From positions 1-64,000 of the forward strand of contig CAYORU010000011.1 in the NCBI GenBank assembly GCA_964406445.1: a DNA stretch of 64,000 nucleotides, in the 5' to 3' direction. The notes under the pieces were generated by a model. It searched no databases. It saw only the letters and a program-made list of their open reading frames with translations, and was not told where the DNA came from. Source of the stretch: SG8-30 sp964406445 (GTDB lineage Bacteria > Pseudomonadota > Gammaproteobacteria > Steroidobacterales > Steroidobacteraceae). Below, in pieces: positions 31,468 to 39,623 of this stretch (its first letter is position 1; each line of letters begins with the position of its first letter). The position numbers were made by a program, and so were the translations under genes.

Positions 31468-32400
31468 TCAGGGCGCTCGTGACGCGCCGGCGCCACGGCA
31501 GTGTTCCCTGAAGTGACGGCGGAACGCCGCAACGCTGCGATACCCGACCTGTCCGGCGAGGGTCTTGTCGGCTGCCGCGCCGCTCCTCACGAGGCGCTCC
31601 GCGGCCTGCATGCGCCTCTGGCGCAGGTAGGCGATCGGCGGGCAGCCCAGTTCGTGGGCGAACCAGGCGGCGAACTTGGCGCGCGACACCCCGGCGAGCG
31701 CCGCGAGCTCGGCGACCGTCCACGTGCGCGCGAGGTCATCCTCGATCGCGTCCAGCACGGCCCTCAGGCGCGCGTCGCGCCGCGCCGCCATGAGCCCGGC
31801 CGCGCCCTGTGCGTTCTCGCAGTGCTCGCGCACGCTCATCGCGAGAAAAAGCTCCGCGACCCGCGAGGCGAGGCAGTTCGCGTGGTCCCGGGCGGCGTCG
31901 GCCTCGCTCGCCATCAGCCGCGCGAGCCCGAGCGGCCAGCGCGTCGCGGCCTGGCTTCCGGCCACGATGCAGGCGGCCGGAAAGGAAGCGAGCCAGGCCG
32001 CCGTCGCCGCATTGCGCGCATCGAAATAGCCGCATACGAGGCCGGTCGCCGGCAGCCGGCTTGGCGCGCCAAGGGCCACGACGGCCTCGGGATCGCGGCG
32101 ATCGCGGAACTCCCTTGCGTCGCTGACCACGTGCGGCACGCCGCGACCGAACAAGAGCGCGTCGCCGGGTGCGAGGCAGCGCGGCCCCGGCAGCGCCGGC
32201 GCGTGCGCCCAGCACCGTCCCGAGACGACGATGTGAAACCCCAGGCGGCCGTCCGCCGAGGTGTCGATGCCGAAGCGGCCGCACATCTGGCCGTGGAAGA
32301 AAACGTCGACGTCGAAGGCGAGTTCGGCGATCTGCAACGCGGCGGCCTCCTGCCGGCAATGCCCGCAGGGTATGTCCAGCAGACCGCCCGCGGCGGCCAA
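31468..32400 (-). CDS. AraC-family regulator with cupin-like N-terminus
   Basis: 310 residues from a TTG at 32400, the first start after an in-frame stop; later starts would cut into the sensor domain. The N-terminal ~180 residues resemble the Cupin_6 sensor (VFFHGQMCGRFGI, FHIVVSGRCWA, LAPGDALLFGRGVPHVV). The C-terminal two-HTH DNA-binding domain has WTVAELAALAGVSRAKFAAWFAHELGCPPIAYLRQRRMQAAERL and a second helix pair with GYRSVAAFRRHF. It reads divergently from a spondin-domain protein gene 235 bp away and is isolated from obvious metabolic partners. Confidence 0.88.
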   Translation of the reverse strand: MAAAGGLLDIPCGHCRQEAAALQIAELAFDVDVFFHGQMCGRFGIDTSADGRLGFHIVVSGRCWAHAPALPGPRCLAPGDALLFGRGVPHVVSDAREFRDRRDPEAVVALGAPSRLPATGLVCGYFDARNAATAAWLASFPAACIVAGSQAATRWPLGLARLMASEADAARDHANCLASRVAELFLAMSVREHCENAQGAAGLMAARRDARLRAVLDAIEDDLARTWTVAELAALAGVSRAKFAAWFAHELGCPPIAYLRQRRMQAAERLVRSGAAADKTLAGQVGYRSVAAFRRHFREHCRGAGASRAP

Positions 32401-32634
32401 GTGTCACGCCCGTAGACGCGCGCAGCGCAACCGTGGACTCTCGCGCACGACGCGCACGACGCGCCCGCCCCGCCCGGCAGGCGGATGCCGCTGATTCACA
32501 AGGCTTATTGATGCCGTCTCGCGCCGTGAGGCCGAGCCGCCCGCACGGCTTGAAGGGTGATGCCGGTCTTCCTGATCGACCTGCCCTCGCGGCAGCGCCG
32601 AGAGAATTCAGGCAAGTCTCATCAAGGAGAGGAC

Positions 32635-33297
32635 ATGCGTATCAGGACACTCGCCGGCGTCGCCGGCCTGCTCTTTGCAACCGTCACCCCGGGCGCCTTC
32701 GCCGAGGGGCGCCTTCCTGCAACCTACGAGGTCCGCGTGACGAACGTCACGGCGGGGATCTACTTCACCCCGACGCTCGGAGCAACGCACGCGCCCCGGG
32801 TGCGCATGTTCATGCTCGGCCAGCCCGCCGGCGAGGGGCTCGCCATCCTCGCCGAGTCCGGGGACGTCGTCCCGCTGCGCGCCGTGCTCGACTCGATCGG
32901 CCGCGATGTCAGCGCGACCGCCGTCGCCGGCGGCCTGCTCGGTCCGGGTGAGAGCACGAGCTTCACGATCGAGGGGCGGCCGAACCGGGACCGCCTGAGC
33001 GTCGCCGCGATGCTGCTGCCGACCAATGACGGCTTCTACGCCGTGGATGCGGTCGCGCTGCCGACGCACGGGACGGTGCACTACACGGCGCTCGGTTACG
33101 ACGCGGGCAGCGAGTTCAACGACGAACTGTGCGCCAACATCCCCGGCCCGCAGTGCGGCGGCGCGGGCCTCTCGGCCGAGGACGGCGAGGGCTACGTGCA
33201 CGTCCACCCGGGCACGCACGGGCTCGCGGACCTGAGCCGCGCGAGCTACGACTGGCGCAACCCGGTCGCGCTGGTGACAATCACCCGCGTCAAGTGA
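32635..33297 (+). CDS. Secreted spondin-domain protein
   Basis: 220 residues; AAGGAGAGG sits 3 nt before the ATG. Signal peptide about 1-23 (AFA/EG). The spondin-N-type domain is recognisable from YEVRVTNVTAGIYFTP, SVAAMLLPTNDGFYAVDAVAL, GYDAGSEFNDELCANIPGP and HVHPGTHGLADL. Bacterial members are exported, and their role is mostly unknown, though some are linked to adhesion or envelope matrix. Two Cys in the ELC...QCGG stretch may form a disulfide. It stands alone, opposite the AraC gene. Confidence 0.88.
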   Translation: MRIRTLAGVAGLLFATVTPGAFAEGRLPATYEVRVTNVTAGIYFTPTLGATHAPRVRMFMLGQPAGEGLAILAESGDVVPLRAVLDSIGRDVSATAVAGGLLGPGESTSFTIEGRPNRDRLSVAAMLLPTNDGFYAVDAVALPTHGTVHYTALGYDAGSEFNDELCANIPGPQCGGAGLSAEDGEGYVHVHPGTHGLADLSRASYDWRNPVALVTITRVK

Positions 33298-33307
33298 GCC
33301 ACGGCTT

Positions 33308-33335
33308 GGGTGGCGGGCTGAAGGGCCCGCCACCC
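33308..33335 (+). terminator. Hairpin after the spondin-domain gene
   Basis: A perfect 11-bp stem (GGGTGGCGGGC/GCCCGCCACCC) with a 6-nt loop begins 11 bp after the stop. It is not followed by T residues, so termination is likely only in part, and the next gene starts 27 bp later. Confidence 0.5.
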
Positions 33336-33361
33336 ACCCGGGTCGTGGTCGAGGTCATGAT

Positions 33362-33955
33362 GTGACGGCCACGACGAACGAAGTCCTGCTCGAAGCCCAG
33401 CTGGCCACGGCCGAATCCGCGGCCCCCTTCGGCCGTCTCATCGGGGCCGCCGCGGCGGGCAGCGGCCGCGGCACGCGCTTCTACGGCGACGCGATCGAGT
33501 TCTGGGACGTACCCGGGTTCCGCTCCGACGAGGACACCTGCCTGTCGGTGGCCCGTGTCCAGCCGCGCGAGCCGCGGGTGCTGTGGATGGAGCGGCACTT
33601 CAAGCACACCCAGGCCTTCATATCCCTCGACGGGCAGTCGTTCGTCGTGGTCGTCGCGCCGCCGAACCAGTCGAACGCCCCCGATCCCGCCGCCGTCCGC
33701 GCGCTGCAGGTGCCGGCCGGCTGCGGGCTGCAGCTGCACATCGGCACCTGGCACGAGTTCCCTTTCGCCATCGCGAAGCCGCTCGACCTGCTCGTGATCC
33801 TGCGCAACGAGACCAACCGCAATCTCGAAGTGATCGAGGACGGCGAAGCGGTTGGCGAGGACCTGGAAAAGCGCTCGATCGAGCGCCGGCTGGGCGTGAG
33901 CTTCGTCGTCGAGATGCCCGTCGAGGCAGAGTCACCAGGCGGCTTCCCCGCCTAG
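33362..33955 (+). CDS. Ureidoglycolate lyase-like (AllA-fold) protein
   Basis: 197 residues from a GTG at 33362. The core shows the family's VLWMERHFKHTQAFISLDGQSFVVVVAPPN stretch (metal-binding His region), followed by LHIGTWHEFPFAI and LLVILRNETNRNLEVIED. AllA cleaves ureidoglycolate to glyoxylate and urea in the last step of purine catabolism. Nearby genes are not purine genes. The amidohydrolases in this window and the hydantoinase locus 10 kb away make ureide metabolism possible, but a general cupin-fold role is not excluded. It is convergent with an alpha/beta hydrolase gene whose end overlaps by 4 bp. Confidence 0.82.
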   Translation: MTATTNEVLLEAQLATAESAAPFGRLIGAAAAGSGRGTRFYGDAIEFWDVPGFRSDEDTCLSVARVQPREPRVLWMERHFKHTQAFISLDGQSFVVVVAPPNQSNAPDPAAVRALQVPAGCGLQLHIGTWHEFPFAIAKPLDLLVILRNETNRNLEVIEDGEAVGEDLEKRSIERRLGVSFVVEMPVEAESPGGFPA

Positions 33956-34968
33956 CGTGGCGCGGCTGGCGTACGGCTGTGAGTGGCGCCGACCGCGGAC
34001 TCTTCGCGCGCGAGCCACGCAGCAACCCGCTCCGCGATCGCGAGGTGGTTGAGCTCGATCGGGAACAGGTGGCCGTTCCCCTGAAGGCCCCAGTCCGCCT
34101 CGAGCAAGGCGAGCTCGACGCCCCAGAACTCCGCCGCGGCGGCGACCCGCGCCGGCGGCGTCGCGTTGTCGCCCTCGGCCGCGACGACCAGCGTCTGGAT
34201 TCCATCGAAGAGCCCGGGACCATGTTTCGACGCAAGGTCGGGGACTACGATCTCGTTGAGGCTGCGCGGACTCTCCGGCACGAGCGAGCGCTGGTACTGG
34301 GCGTAGGCCTGTTGCGGGAACTGGGGTGCCGGCACATCGCCGGCCATGGCGAACAACTGGAACTCGAGCTCGGCGGGAAAGCGAAACGGCGCCGACTCGG
34401 GCAGCGGGAAGCCCTCGAGTGGCGTGCGCAAGAGCTCGGCCGGCCCCACCGGCGCGAGCAGCACGGCCGCCCGGACCGCCGCACGCTGGCGGGCATCGGC
34501 GGCGGCGAGCGTCTCCTGGATGACCCGCGCGCCCATGCTGTGCCCGACCAGGATCACCGGGCCGTGCCGGTCGATGAGCTCGAGCATCGCGGGCGCGGTC
34601 TGTGCGTTCGACATGCGCGGGAAGTCCGCGACCGGCGGCGCACGGCCGTGGCCGGGCAGGTCGACGACGCAGCTGCGATAGCCCTGTGCCGCGAACCACG
34701 GCGCCCAGCCCGGACGCTGGTCGGGCGTCGCAGTGTAGACGACGCCCGTGTGCGACGCGCCGTGCACGAACACGATCGTCTCTCCACGGCTCGCGCCGGC
34801 GTGGCCGGTCCGGCACTCCACGTACATCACGTGCGAGTCGGGACCGAGGAACTCGATAGTCGACCCGGCCGCGGTGAGCGCCTGCGCCGGCGCTGCTCCG
34901 GCCAGCACCCAGGCGAACAGCGCCGCCGCCGCGGCGCGGGCGGGCACGGACTCGTGACGAGGCTGCAT
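33952..34968 (-). CDS. Exported alpha/beta hydrolase
   Basis: 338 residues from the ATG at 34968, with AAGGAAACGAC upstream, giving a signal peptide (about 1-31). HG-oxyanion region TIVFVHGASHTG, nucleophile elbow LVGHSMGARV (Ser in GHSMG), and late NGHLFPIELNH with the probable His. The Asp is in the AAEGDNATPP segment. The fold matches generic epoxide-hydrolase/lipase-like proteins; no specific substrate is apparent. It starts 53 bp downstream of the CPBP gene stop on the same strand. Confidence 0.87.
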   Translation of the reverse strand: MQPRHESVPARAAAAALFAWVLAGAAPAQALTAAGSTIEFLGPDSHVMYVECRTGHAGASRGETIVFVHGASHTGVVYTATPDQRPGWAPWFAAQGYRSCVVDLPGHGRAPPVADFPRMSNAQTAPAMLELIDRHGPVILVGHSMGARVIQETLAAADARQRAAVRAAVLLAPVGPAELLRTPLEGFPLPESAPFRFPAELEFQLFAMAGDVPAPQFPQQAYAQYQRSLVPESPRSLNEIVVPDLASKHGPGLFDGIQTLVVAAEGDNATPPARVAAAAEFWGVELALLEADWGLQGNGHLFPIELNHLAIAERVAAWLAREESAVGATHSRTPAAPR

Positions 34969-35021
34969 GTCGTTTCCTTTCAACGGCCGTTCATACAGGA
35001 CGTGCGGCATTTGCTGCGAGG

Positions 35022-35753
35022 CTACCCTCGGATCGCGATCGCGCCGAGGTGCGCGAGGACGTGCGCGGCGATCGCGGCCTCGAGCCCATGCCGCCAGAAC
35101 AGGTAGCCGGCCACGACCCCGAACAGCGCGTTGCCGGCGACGACGTAGGCCCCGATCGGCAGCGGCACGGTTCCGAGCGCCGCCGCGACCGTCGGCAGGT
35201 GCGCGGCGCCGAAGATGACGGCGCTCAAGCCGATGGCGAGCCACGCCGACCCGTCGGCCAGGGCGCCGGCTCCGCCCTGGAACAGCCGCCAGCCGGCCCA
35301 GGCGAGCAGGGTCATCAGGCCCCAGCGGACCAGCACCTCCTCGGTGATGCCGCCGTAGAGCAGGCGCGCCGTGAGCGGCATCGAGACCTTCGCCTGGAGC
35401 AAAGCCAGCGGCTCGGGAGCGAGCGCGTGAAATCCCAGGATGATGGCCACGCCGACGAGGCCGCCGGCCACACCGGGCGCGAGCTGCGGCCGCAGCGCGC
35501 CGATCGCGTCGCCGCCGCCGACCAGCGCCGACAGGGCCGGCGCCTGCAGGCCGACCTTCGGCGCGAGCAGGGCGCCGACGACGGCGGCGACCGCGACCAG
35601 CATGGCGCCCTGCACGGCGGAAGCAACCTGCAGGGTTCGCAGCGGCACCTCGAGCGCCTTGTCACCGATCAGCGAAGGCAGCGCCAGCCAGGACATCGCG
35701 ATCACGCCCGGCACGGCGAGCAGCACGAGCAGAAGTGTCAGTCTCCAGGCCAC
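35022..35753 (-). CDS. CPBP-family intramembrane protease-like protein
   Basis: 243 residues from a GTG with AAGGAG 8 nt upstream. Several hydrophobic helices. The CPBP motifs are present: the paired Glu in GGITEEVLVRWG (near 140), FGAAHLP (near 186) and the late HVLAHLG. Members include Abi/bacteriocin-immunity proteins and Rce1-like proteases; many have no tested function. It precedes an exported alpha/beta hydrolase on the same strand. Confidence 0.88.
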   Translation of the reverse strand: MAWRLTLLLVLLAVPGVIAMSWLALPSLIGDKALEVPLRTLQVASAVQGAMLVAVAAVVGALLAPKVGLQAPALSALVGGGDAIGALRPQLAPGVAGGLVGVAIILGFHALAPEPLALLQAKVSMPLTARLLYGGITEEVLVRWGLMTLLAWAGWRLFQGGAGALADGSAWLAIGLSAVIFGAAHLPTVAAALGTVPLPIGAYVVAGNALFGVVAGYLFWRHGLEAAIAAHVLAHLGAIAIRG

Positions 35754-35888
35754 CGTCGAAGCTCCTTTCCCCTGCGGCCTGATCAGGATACCGTGCGAGC
35801 GTCTGGATCAAAAATGAGCCGTCCCGGTTGACGCGGCAGGGCCGGCGGCCTGCGAAAACAGCAACAACGTACAAGAGGGGGACCTGCG

Positions 35889-37502
35889 ATGACTCACGAC
35901 CACGAGCACGACCATGTGGGCGCCTGCTTCGTCTGCAGCGCGCGCGAACGAGCCGCCGACGGCCCGGACGCGCCGCGCGACGCCGGCCGCCGGAGAGTCC
36001 TGAAGGCCGCAATGGCCGCGCCGCTCGCAGCCGCGCTGGCCTCGCCCGCCGCCAAGGCCGGCCCGGCGCCGCACAGCTCGGCCTACGAGTCGCTGCGCGG
36101 GGGACGGCAGCGCTTCTTCATCGACGCCGGCCAGGCGCTGATCGAGCGCAACGGCAAGGCAGAGATCGTCCGCGACGTCGCCATCCTGGTGAACGACGAC
36201 ATGATCGAGGACGTGGTGACGGGGCGGTCCAAGGGCCGCATGGGCGGCATCCACCGCGTCGGCGCGCGCGGCGATTTCGTCACGCCGGGCTTCATCAGCG
36301 GCCACACGCACGCGGCCGGCGGCACGACCACGCGCGGCATCATCGAGATCGGCCGGTCCTTCGCGCGGCCGCTCGAGCTGGTCGAGCGGTTCACCGACGA
36401 CGAGCTCGACGCCGTCACGGCCTTCAACGTGGTGGAGTTGCTGATTTCAGGTTGCACCACGCACGTCGAGCAGAGCCTCAGCCTGCGCCAGGCCGAGTCC
36501 TACGTGCGCGTCGCGCGGCAGTTCGGCGCGCGCGGCTACCCGGGCGGCATGATCCCGGGCATCGCGCGGCTGTTCCCGATCTGGTTCCGCGGCAGCAACG
36601 ACCAGGCCCTGTTCGACTCGGTGCCCGGCACGCTCGCCGAGATCCAGGCCAACCTCGAGTTCGGCCGGCGCGTGAACGGCCTCGACAACGGCCGCATCCG
36701 GCCGATGATGGCGCCGCACGCCACCGACACCCAGACGCCCGAGACCATGGTCGCGATCGCCGCCGCCGCCGCGGAGCTCGGCAACGGCATCCACTTCCAC
36801 CTCTCGCAGTCGGCCAACGAGACGAACGTGGTCCGCCGCCTGTGGGGCATGACGCCCACGGCCTGGTGCGCGAGCTTCGGGATGATGAACGGGCCGTTCT
36901 TCGGCGCGCACATGAGCGGGCTCGACTTCACCGTCGACCCCGCGATCCTGAACGCGAACGGCGCGGTCTACTCGCACTGCCCGTCGGCCGGCGGCGCCGG
37001 CGGCGGCACCCAGCCCTATCCCGAGGCGCTGGCGCAGCAGATGAACGTCAACATCGGCATCGACACGCACTCGAACGACTACCTCGAGAACCTCAAGCTC
37101 GCGGTGCTCTACGGGCAGGCCCGGCACTCGCTGATCGCGACGACGAGCCCGATCCCGCTGCGCCGGCCGACGATGTGGGATGCGATGGAGGGCGCCACGC
37201 GGGTCCCGGCCGCGGGCCTGCGCCGCGGCGACCTCGGCCGGATCGCGCCCGGCGCCAAGGCCGACCTCGTGACCATCGACGTCAGCGGGCCACTGGTCGG
37301 CGTCGGCACGCTGCCGCCAGAGCCGCTCAGCAACCTGATGTACGCCAACGGCCTGTCGGTGCGCCACGTGTTCACCGACGGTCAGATCCAGGTGTTCAAC
37401 GGCCGCTTCGTCGCCGGCGACTTCGAGCGCATCCGCCGCGAGGCCGGTGCCGCCATCCGCCGGCTGTGGGGCATGCTCGACGCCGAGGGCTGGTTCGGCT
37501 GA
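35889..37502 (+). CDS. Tat-exported amidohydrolase with His/Cys-rich head
   Basis: 537 residues. The first ~20 residues are unusual: a His/Asp run (MTHDHEHDHVGACFVC) with a CxxC. A Tat motif (GRRRVLKAAMAAPLAAALA, about 33-51) then directs export. The catalytic domain has FISGHTHAAGG (H139, H141), GIHFHLSQSANE, AVYSHCPS and VNIGIDTHSND with the catalytic Asp, and ends in GRIAPGAKADLVTID. It belongs to the AtzB/TrzN-like chlorohydrolase/deaminase branch. A GGGGGACC element is upstream. The N-terminal head may bind metal before export. It stands alone. Confidence 0.9.
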   Translation: MTHDHEHDHVGACFVCSARERAADGPDAPRDAGRRRVLKAAMAAPLAAALASPAAKAGPAPHSSAYESLRGGRQRFFIDAGQALIERNGKAEIVRDVAILVNDDMIEDVVTGRSKGRMGGIHRVGARGDFVTPGFISGHTHAAGGTTTRGIIEIGRSFARPLELVERFTDDELDAVTAFNVVELLISGCTTHVEQSLSLRQAESYVRVARQFGARGYPGGMIPGIARLFPIWFRGSNDQALFDSVPGTLAEIQANLEFGRRVNGLDNGRIRPMMAPHATDTQTPETMVAIAAAAAELGNGIHFHLSQSANETNVVRRLWGMTPTAWCASFGMMNGPFFGAHMSGLDFTVDPAILNANGAVYSHCPSAGGAGGGTQPYPEALAQQMNVNIGIDTHSNDYLENLKLAVLYGQARHSLIATTSPIPLRRPTMWDAMEGATRVPAAGLRRGDLGRIAPGAKADLVTIDVSGPLVGVGTLPPEPLSNLMYANGLSVRHVFTDGQIQVFNGRFVAGDFERIRREAGAAIRRLWGMLDAEGWFG

Positions 37503-37581
37503 GGCGCAGCTCTGGGTCGAGCCACGGCCGGTGGATGCCGAATGGGTGGCTGGTTGATCCGCGCGGGCCCCGTCTCCGACT

Positions 37582-38328
37582 TCAGGCGGCGGGGTCCGCG
37601 GGCTCCATGAACCCGCCGGCGCGGTAGGTCACGACCAGCGTATCGCGGCAGCCCGGCCCCTCCGCCGGCAGGATCGGCGTCGTCTCGTGGATGACGCGCG
37701 CGTCGTCGAGCACCAGCACCGAGCCCGGCGCCTCCATCGTGAAGCGCACGCCGCGGGGCCCTTGGGCCTCGAACACGCGCGTCTCGCCCGAGACGACGGC
37801 GTCGCGGCCGGCGAGCCATACCGCGACGAAGTCGACGCCGTCGCGGTGCGCGCCCTCCGGCGTCGGCCGACCGATGCCGTCGGCCGTGTCGATGCGCACC
37901 TGGTGCACCTCGATGAACCAGCGCTCGACGGGGTGCAGCCGCGCCGCCTGTTCGCCGATCGCCGCCAGGCAGCGCTGCAGGCCCGGGTCGTCGAGGAACG
38001 CATCGACCACCGGCTCGAACCAGCGCTGCATGCCGCCGTGCAGCGCGTTGTACTCGGTCGGTTGCCAGTGCGCGCGGTGCGCCACCCGCTCGAGACGTCC
38101 GCTGGCCAGGTCGTGAACGAGGCTCGCGTGACGCCGCGCGCGGTAGCGCCCGCCGTCCTTGAGGTGAGGATCGCGCGGCAGGTCCGCCCAGAACGCCCGA
38201 AGCCTTTGCCACCCGGCCGCGTCGAGGCCGGTCAGCGATCGCGTGACTTCGGGCCCGAGCAGCGCGTAGCCGCTGCGCTCGAGCGCGAGCGGCAGGCCGG
38301 CGGGATCGTCAGGGGCTTCGAGCTGCAT
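37582..38328 (-). CDS. 2-oxoglutarate/Fe(II) dioxygenase (amino-acid hydroxylase type)
   Basis: 248 residues from the ATG at 38328. The PF10014-like family motif is clear: HRDGVDFVAVW supplies the His-Asp pair (H161, D163), IHETTPI the distal His (H214) and a nearby Arg (TYRAG) the 2OG anchor. Known members hydroxylate free L-isoleucine or other amino acids at C4. It is divergent from a MarR-type regulator 92 bp away, which may control it. No signal peptide; cytoplasmic. Confidence 0.88.
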   Translation of the reverse strand: MQLEAPDDPAGLPLALERSGYALLGPEVTRSLTGLDAAGWQRLRAFWADLPRDPHLKDGGRYRARRHASLVHDLASGRLERVAHRAHWQPTEYNALHGGMQRWFEPVVDAFLDDPGLQRCLAAIGEQAARLHPVERWFIEVHQVRIDTADGIGRPTPEGAHRDGVDFVAVWLAGRDAVVSGETRVFEAQGPRGVRFTMEAPGSVLVLDDARVIHETTPILPAEGPGCRDTLVVTYRAGGFMEPADPAA

Positions 38329-38404
38329 GCGGGCTACGCCTCTTCTGGACTGGTCGGACGGCGGAACCTGCCGCCGAAATCCTTTGACCGGAGTATGCCA
38401 TATC

Positions 38405-38420
38405 GTTAGGATTCCTTCCC
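38405..38420 (+). promoter_or_regulatory. Shared GTTAGGAxTCCTT element, copy 1 (MarR gene)
   Basis: GTTAGGATTCCTTCCC lies directly before the MarR ATG at 38421. The same element, 12 of 13 core bases identical and at the same distance (16 nt) to the ATG, occurs before the cytochrome P460 gene. It contains the small palindrome AGGA-x-TCCT. A TTGACC box at 38383-38388 with 17-bp spacing to TAGGAT could be the promoter, so the element may combine -10, ribosome site and operator. Confidence 0.6.
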
Positions 38421-39011
38421 ATGAAGTTCGACCGCATCTCCGAGCCCCTCGCCACGCGCCTCGCCGACGGCCTCGCGCGGCTCGCCGCCGTGGCGCGCCA
38501 GCTCGACTGGCAGGAGGCCGAGGCGGCCGGGCTCTCGCCGACCCAGGCCGACATCCTGCGCTTCGTCGCGCAGCGGCCCGGCGGCGTGCGGCTGACCGAC
38601 GCCGCCGCGCACGCCGGCATCCGCAAGCCCACCGCGAGCGATGCGGTCGCCGCCCTCGAGCGCAAGGGCCTCCTGCGCAAGCACGCCGACCGGCGCGACG
38701 CGCGGGCCGTGTCGCTGCGGGCCACCGCACAGGGCCAGCAGGCCGCGCGCGCCTGGCCGGCCAGCTACGCTGCGGTGATCGACGGCCTGTCGGCGGCAGA
38801 GCAGGCGCTGCTGCTCAAGCTGACGGTGCGCATGATCCGCCAGCTGCAACTGCGCGGCATGATCGCGCCGCAACGCACCTGCGTGAGCTGCCGGCACTTC
38901 CGCGAGAACGCCGAGCCCGGCGCCGCGGCGCCGCACTTCTGCGCGCTGGTCGGCGCGGCGATGGCCGACCACCACCTGCGCGTGGACTGCCCCGAGCACG
39001 AAGCCGCCTGA
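38421..39011 (+). CDS. MarR-family regulator with C-terminal Cys/His cluster
   Basis: 196 residues. The winged helix is shown by LSPTQADILRFVAQRPGGVRLTDAAAHAGIRKPTASDAVAALERKGLLRKHAD, with the RRDARAVSL wing. The C-terminal ~45 residues carry CVSCRHFRENA, HFCALVGAAM and CPEHE. This CxxC-x(~22)-C-x(~14)-C pattern suggests an Fe-S or zinc site, as in regulators that sense nitrosative or oxidative signals. It is followed after 68 bp by a cytochrome P460 gene that shares its upstream element. Confidence 0.92.
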   Translation: MKFDRISEPLATRLADGLARLAAVARQLDWQEAEAAGLSPTQADILRFVAQRPGGVRLTDAAAHAGIRKPTASDAVAALERKGLLRKHADRRDARAVSLRATAQGQQAARAWPASYAAVIDGLSAAEQALLLKLTVRMIRQLQLRGMIAPQRTCVSCRHFRENAEPGAAAPHFCALVGAAMADHHLRVDCPEHEAA

Positions 39012-39024
39012 GCGCGGCGAAGGC

Positions 39025-39045
39025 CCCCGCCGCGCCGCGGCGGGG
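39025..39045 (+). terminator. GC hairpin between MarR and cytochrome P460 genes
   Basis: CCCCGCCGC/GCGGCGGGG form a perfect 9-bp stem with a 3-nt loop in the 68-bp gap. No T-tract follows. It may attenuate read-through, leaving the P460 gene with its own control element at 39064. Confidence 0.45.
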
Positions 39046-39063
39046 TCAATGACGGCTGTAATA

Positions 39064-39079
39064 GTTAGGAGTCCTTGTC
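39064..39079 (+). promoter_or_regulatory. Shared GTTAGGAxTCCTT element, copy 2 (cytochrome P460 gene)
   Basis: GTTAGGAGTCCTTGTC sits 16 nt before the ATG at 39080, matching copy 1 in sequence and position. It has TGTAATA just upstream, as a possible -10-like box. Likely bound by the MarR regulator, or a conserved translation-initiation element. Confidence 0.6.
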
Positions 39080-39568
39080 ATGACCAACTTCCGCATCGCG
39101 ACAGTGGCCGCCGGCCTCGCCCTCGCCGGCCTGGCGGCCGCCACCGCCTCCGACACCGGCGTCCCCTATCCCGAGGGTTACCGCGACTGGCGGCACGTGA
39201 AGAGCATGGTGATCGAGGAAGGGCACGGGCTGTTCGCGTCCTTCGGCGGCATCCACCACCTGTACGCGAACGCCAAGGCCCTCGAGGGCTACCGGAGCGG
39301 GCGCTTCCCCGACGGCGCGGTAATCGCCTTCGACCTGCTCGACGCGAAGCACGCGGACAACGCCGTGACCGAGGGCGAGCGCAAGGTGCTCGGCGTCATG
39401 CACAAGGACGCGAAGAAGTACGCCGACACCGGCGGCTGGGGCTTCGAGGGCTTCGCGGCCGGCGACCCCGCACGCCCGGTGGTCGGCGCCGACGCGAAGA
39501 AGGCCTGCTTCCAGTGCCACATGTCGCAGCGCGAGCGCGACTACGTGTTCAGCGAGGCGCGCGACTGA
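39080..39568 (+). CDS. Cytochrome P460 family haem protein, periplasmic
   Basis: 162 residues with a signal peptide (about 1-23, ATA/SD). The family signature YPEGYRDWRHVKSMVI is at the mature N-terminus. One c-type haem site (CFQCH, residues 143-147) precedes MSQRERDYVFSEARD. Cytochromes P460 oxidise hydroxylamine and NO, but many homologues in non-nitrifiers have unknown electron partners. It is preceded by a MarR-type regulator with a Cys cluster, which suggests response to NO or a related stress. Confidence 0.92.
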   Translation: MTNFRIATVAAGLALAGLAAATASDTGVPYPEGYRDWRHVKSMVIEEGHGLFASFGGIHHLYANAKALEGYRSGRFPDGAVIAFDLLDAKHADNAVTEGERKVLGVMHKDAKKYADTGGWGFEGFAAGDPARPVVGADAKKACFQCHMSQRERDYVFSEARD

Positions 39569-39579
39569 GGCCGCGGCAC

Positions 39580-39607
39580 GGCGTCCGGGGCGACGACCCC
39601 GGACGCC
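39580..39607. terminator. Bidirectional hairpin between convergent genes
   Basis: GGCGTCCGGGG/CCCCGGACGCC form an 11-bp perfect stem with a 6-nt CGACGA loop in the 55-bp gap between the cytochrome P460 gene and the convergent secreted-protein gene. No T-run on either side. Confidence 0.6.
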
Positions 39608-39623
39608 GCCGGCCGCCCGGTCC

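Noticed and set aside
32443..32460. Tandem GCGCACGAC repeat upstream of the AraC gene
   Set aside because: Only two short copies in GC-rich sequence. Could be an AraC site, but it is too weak to claim.
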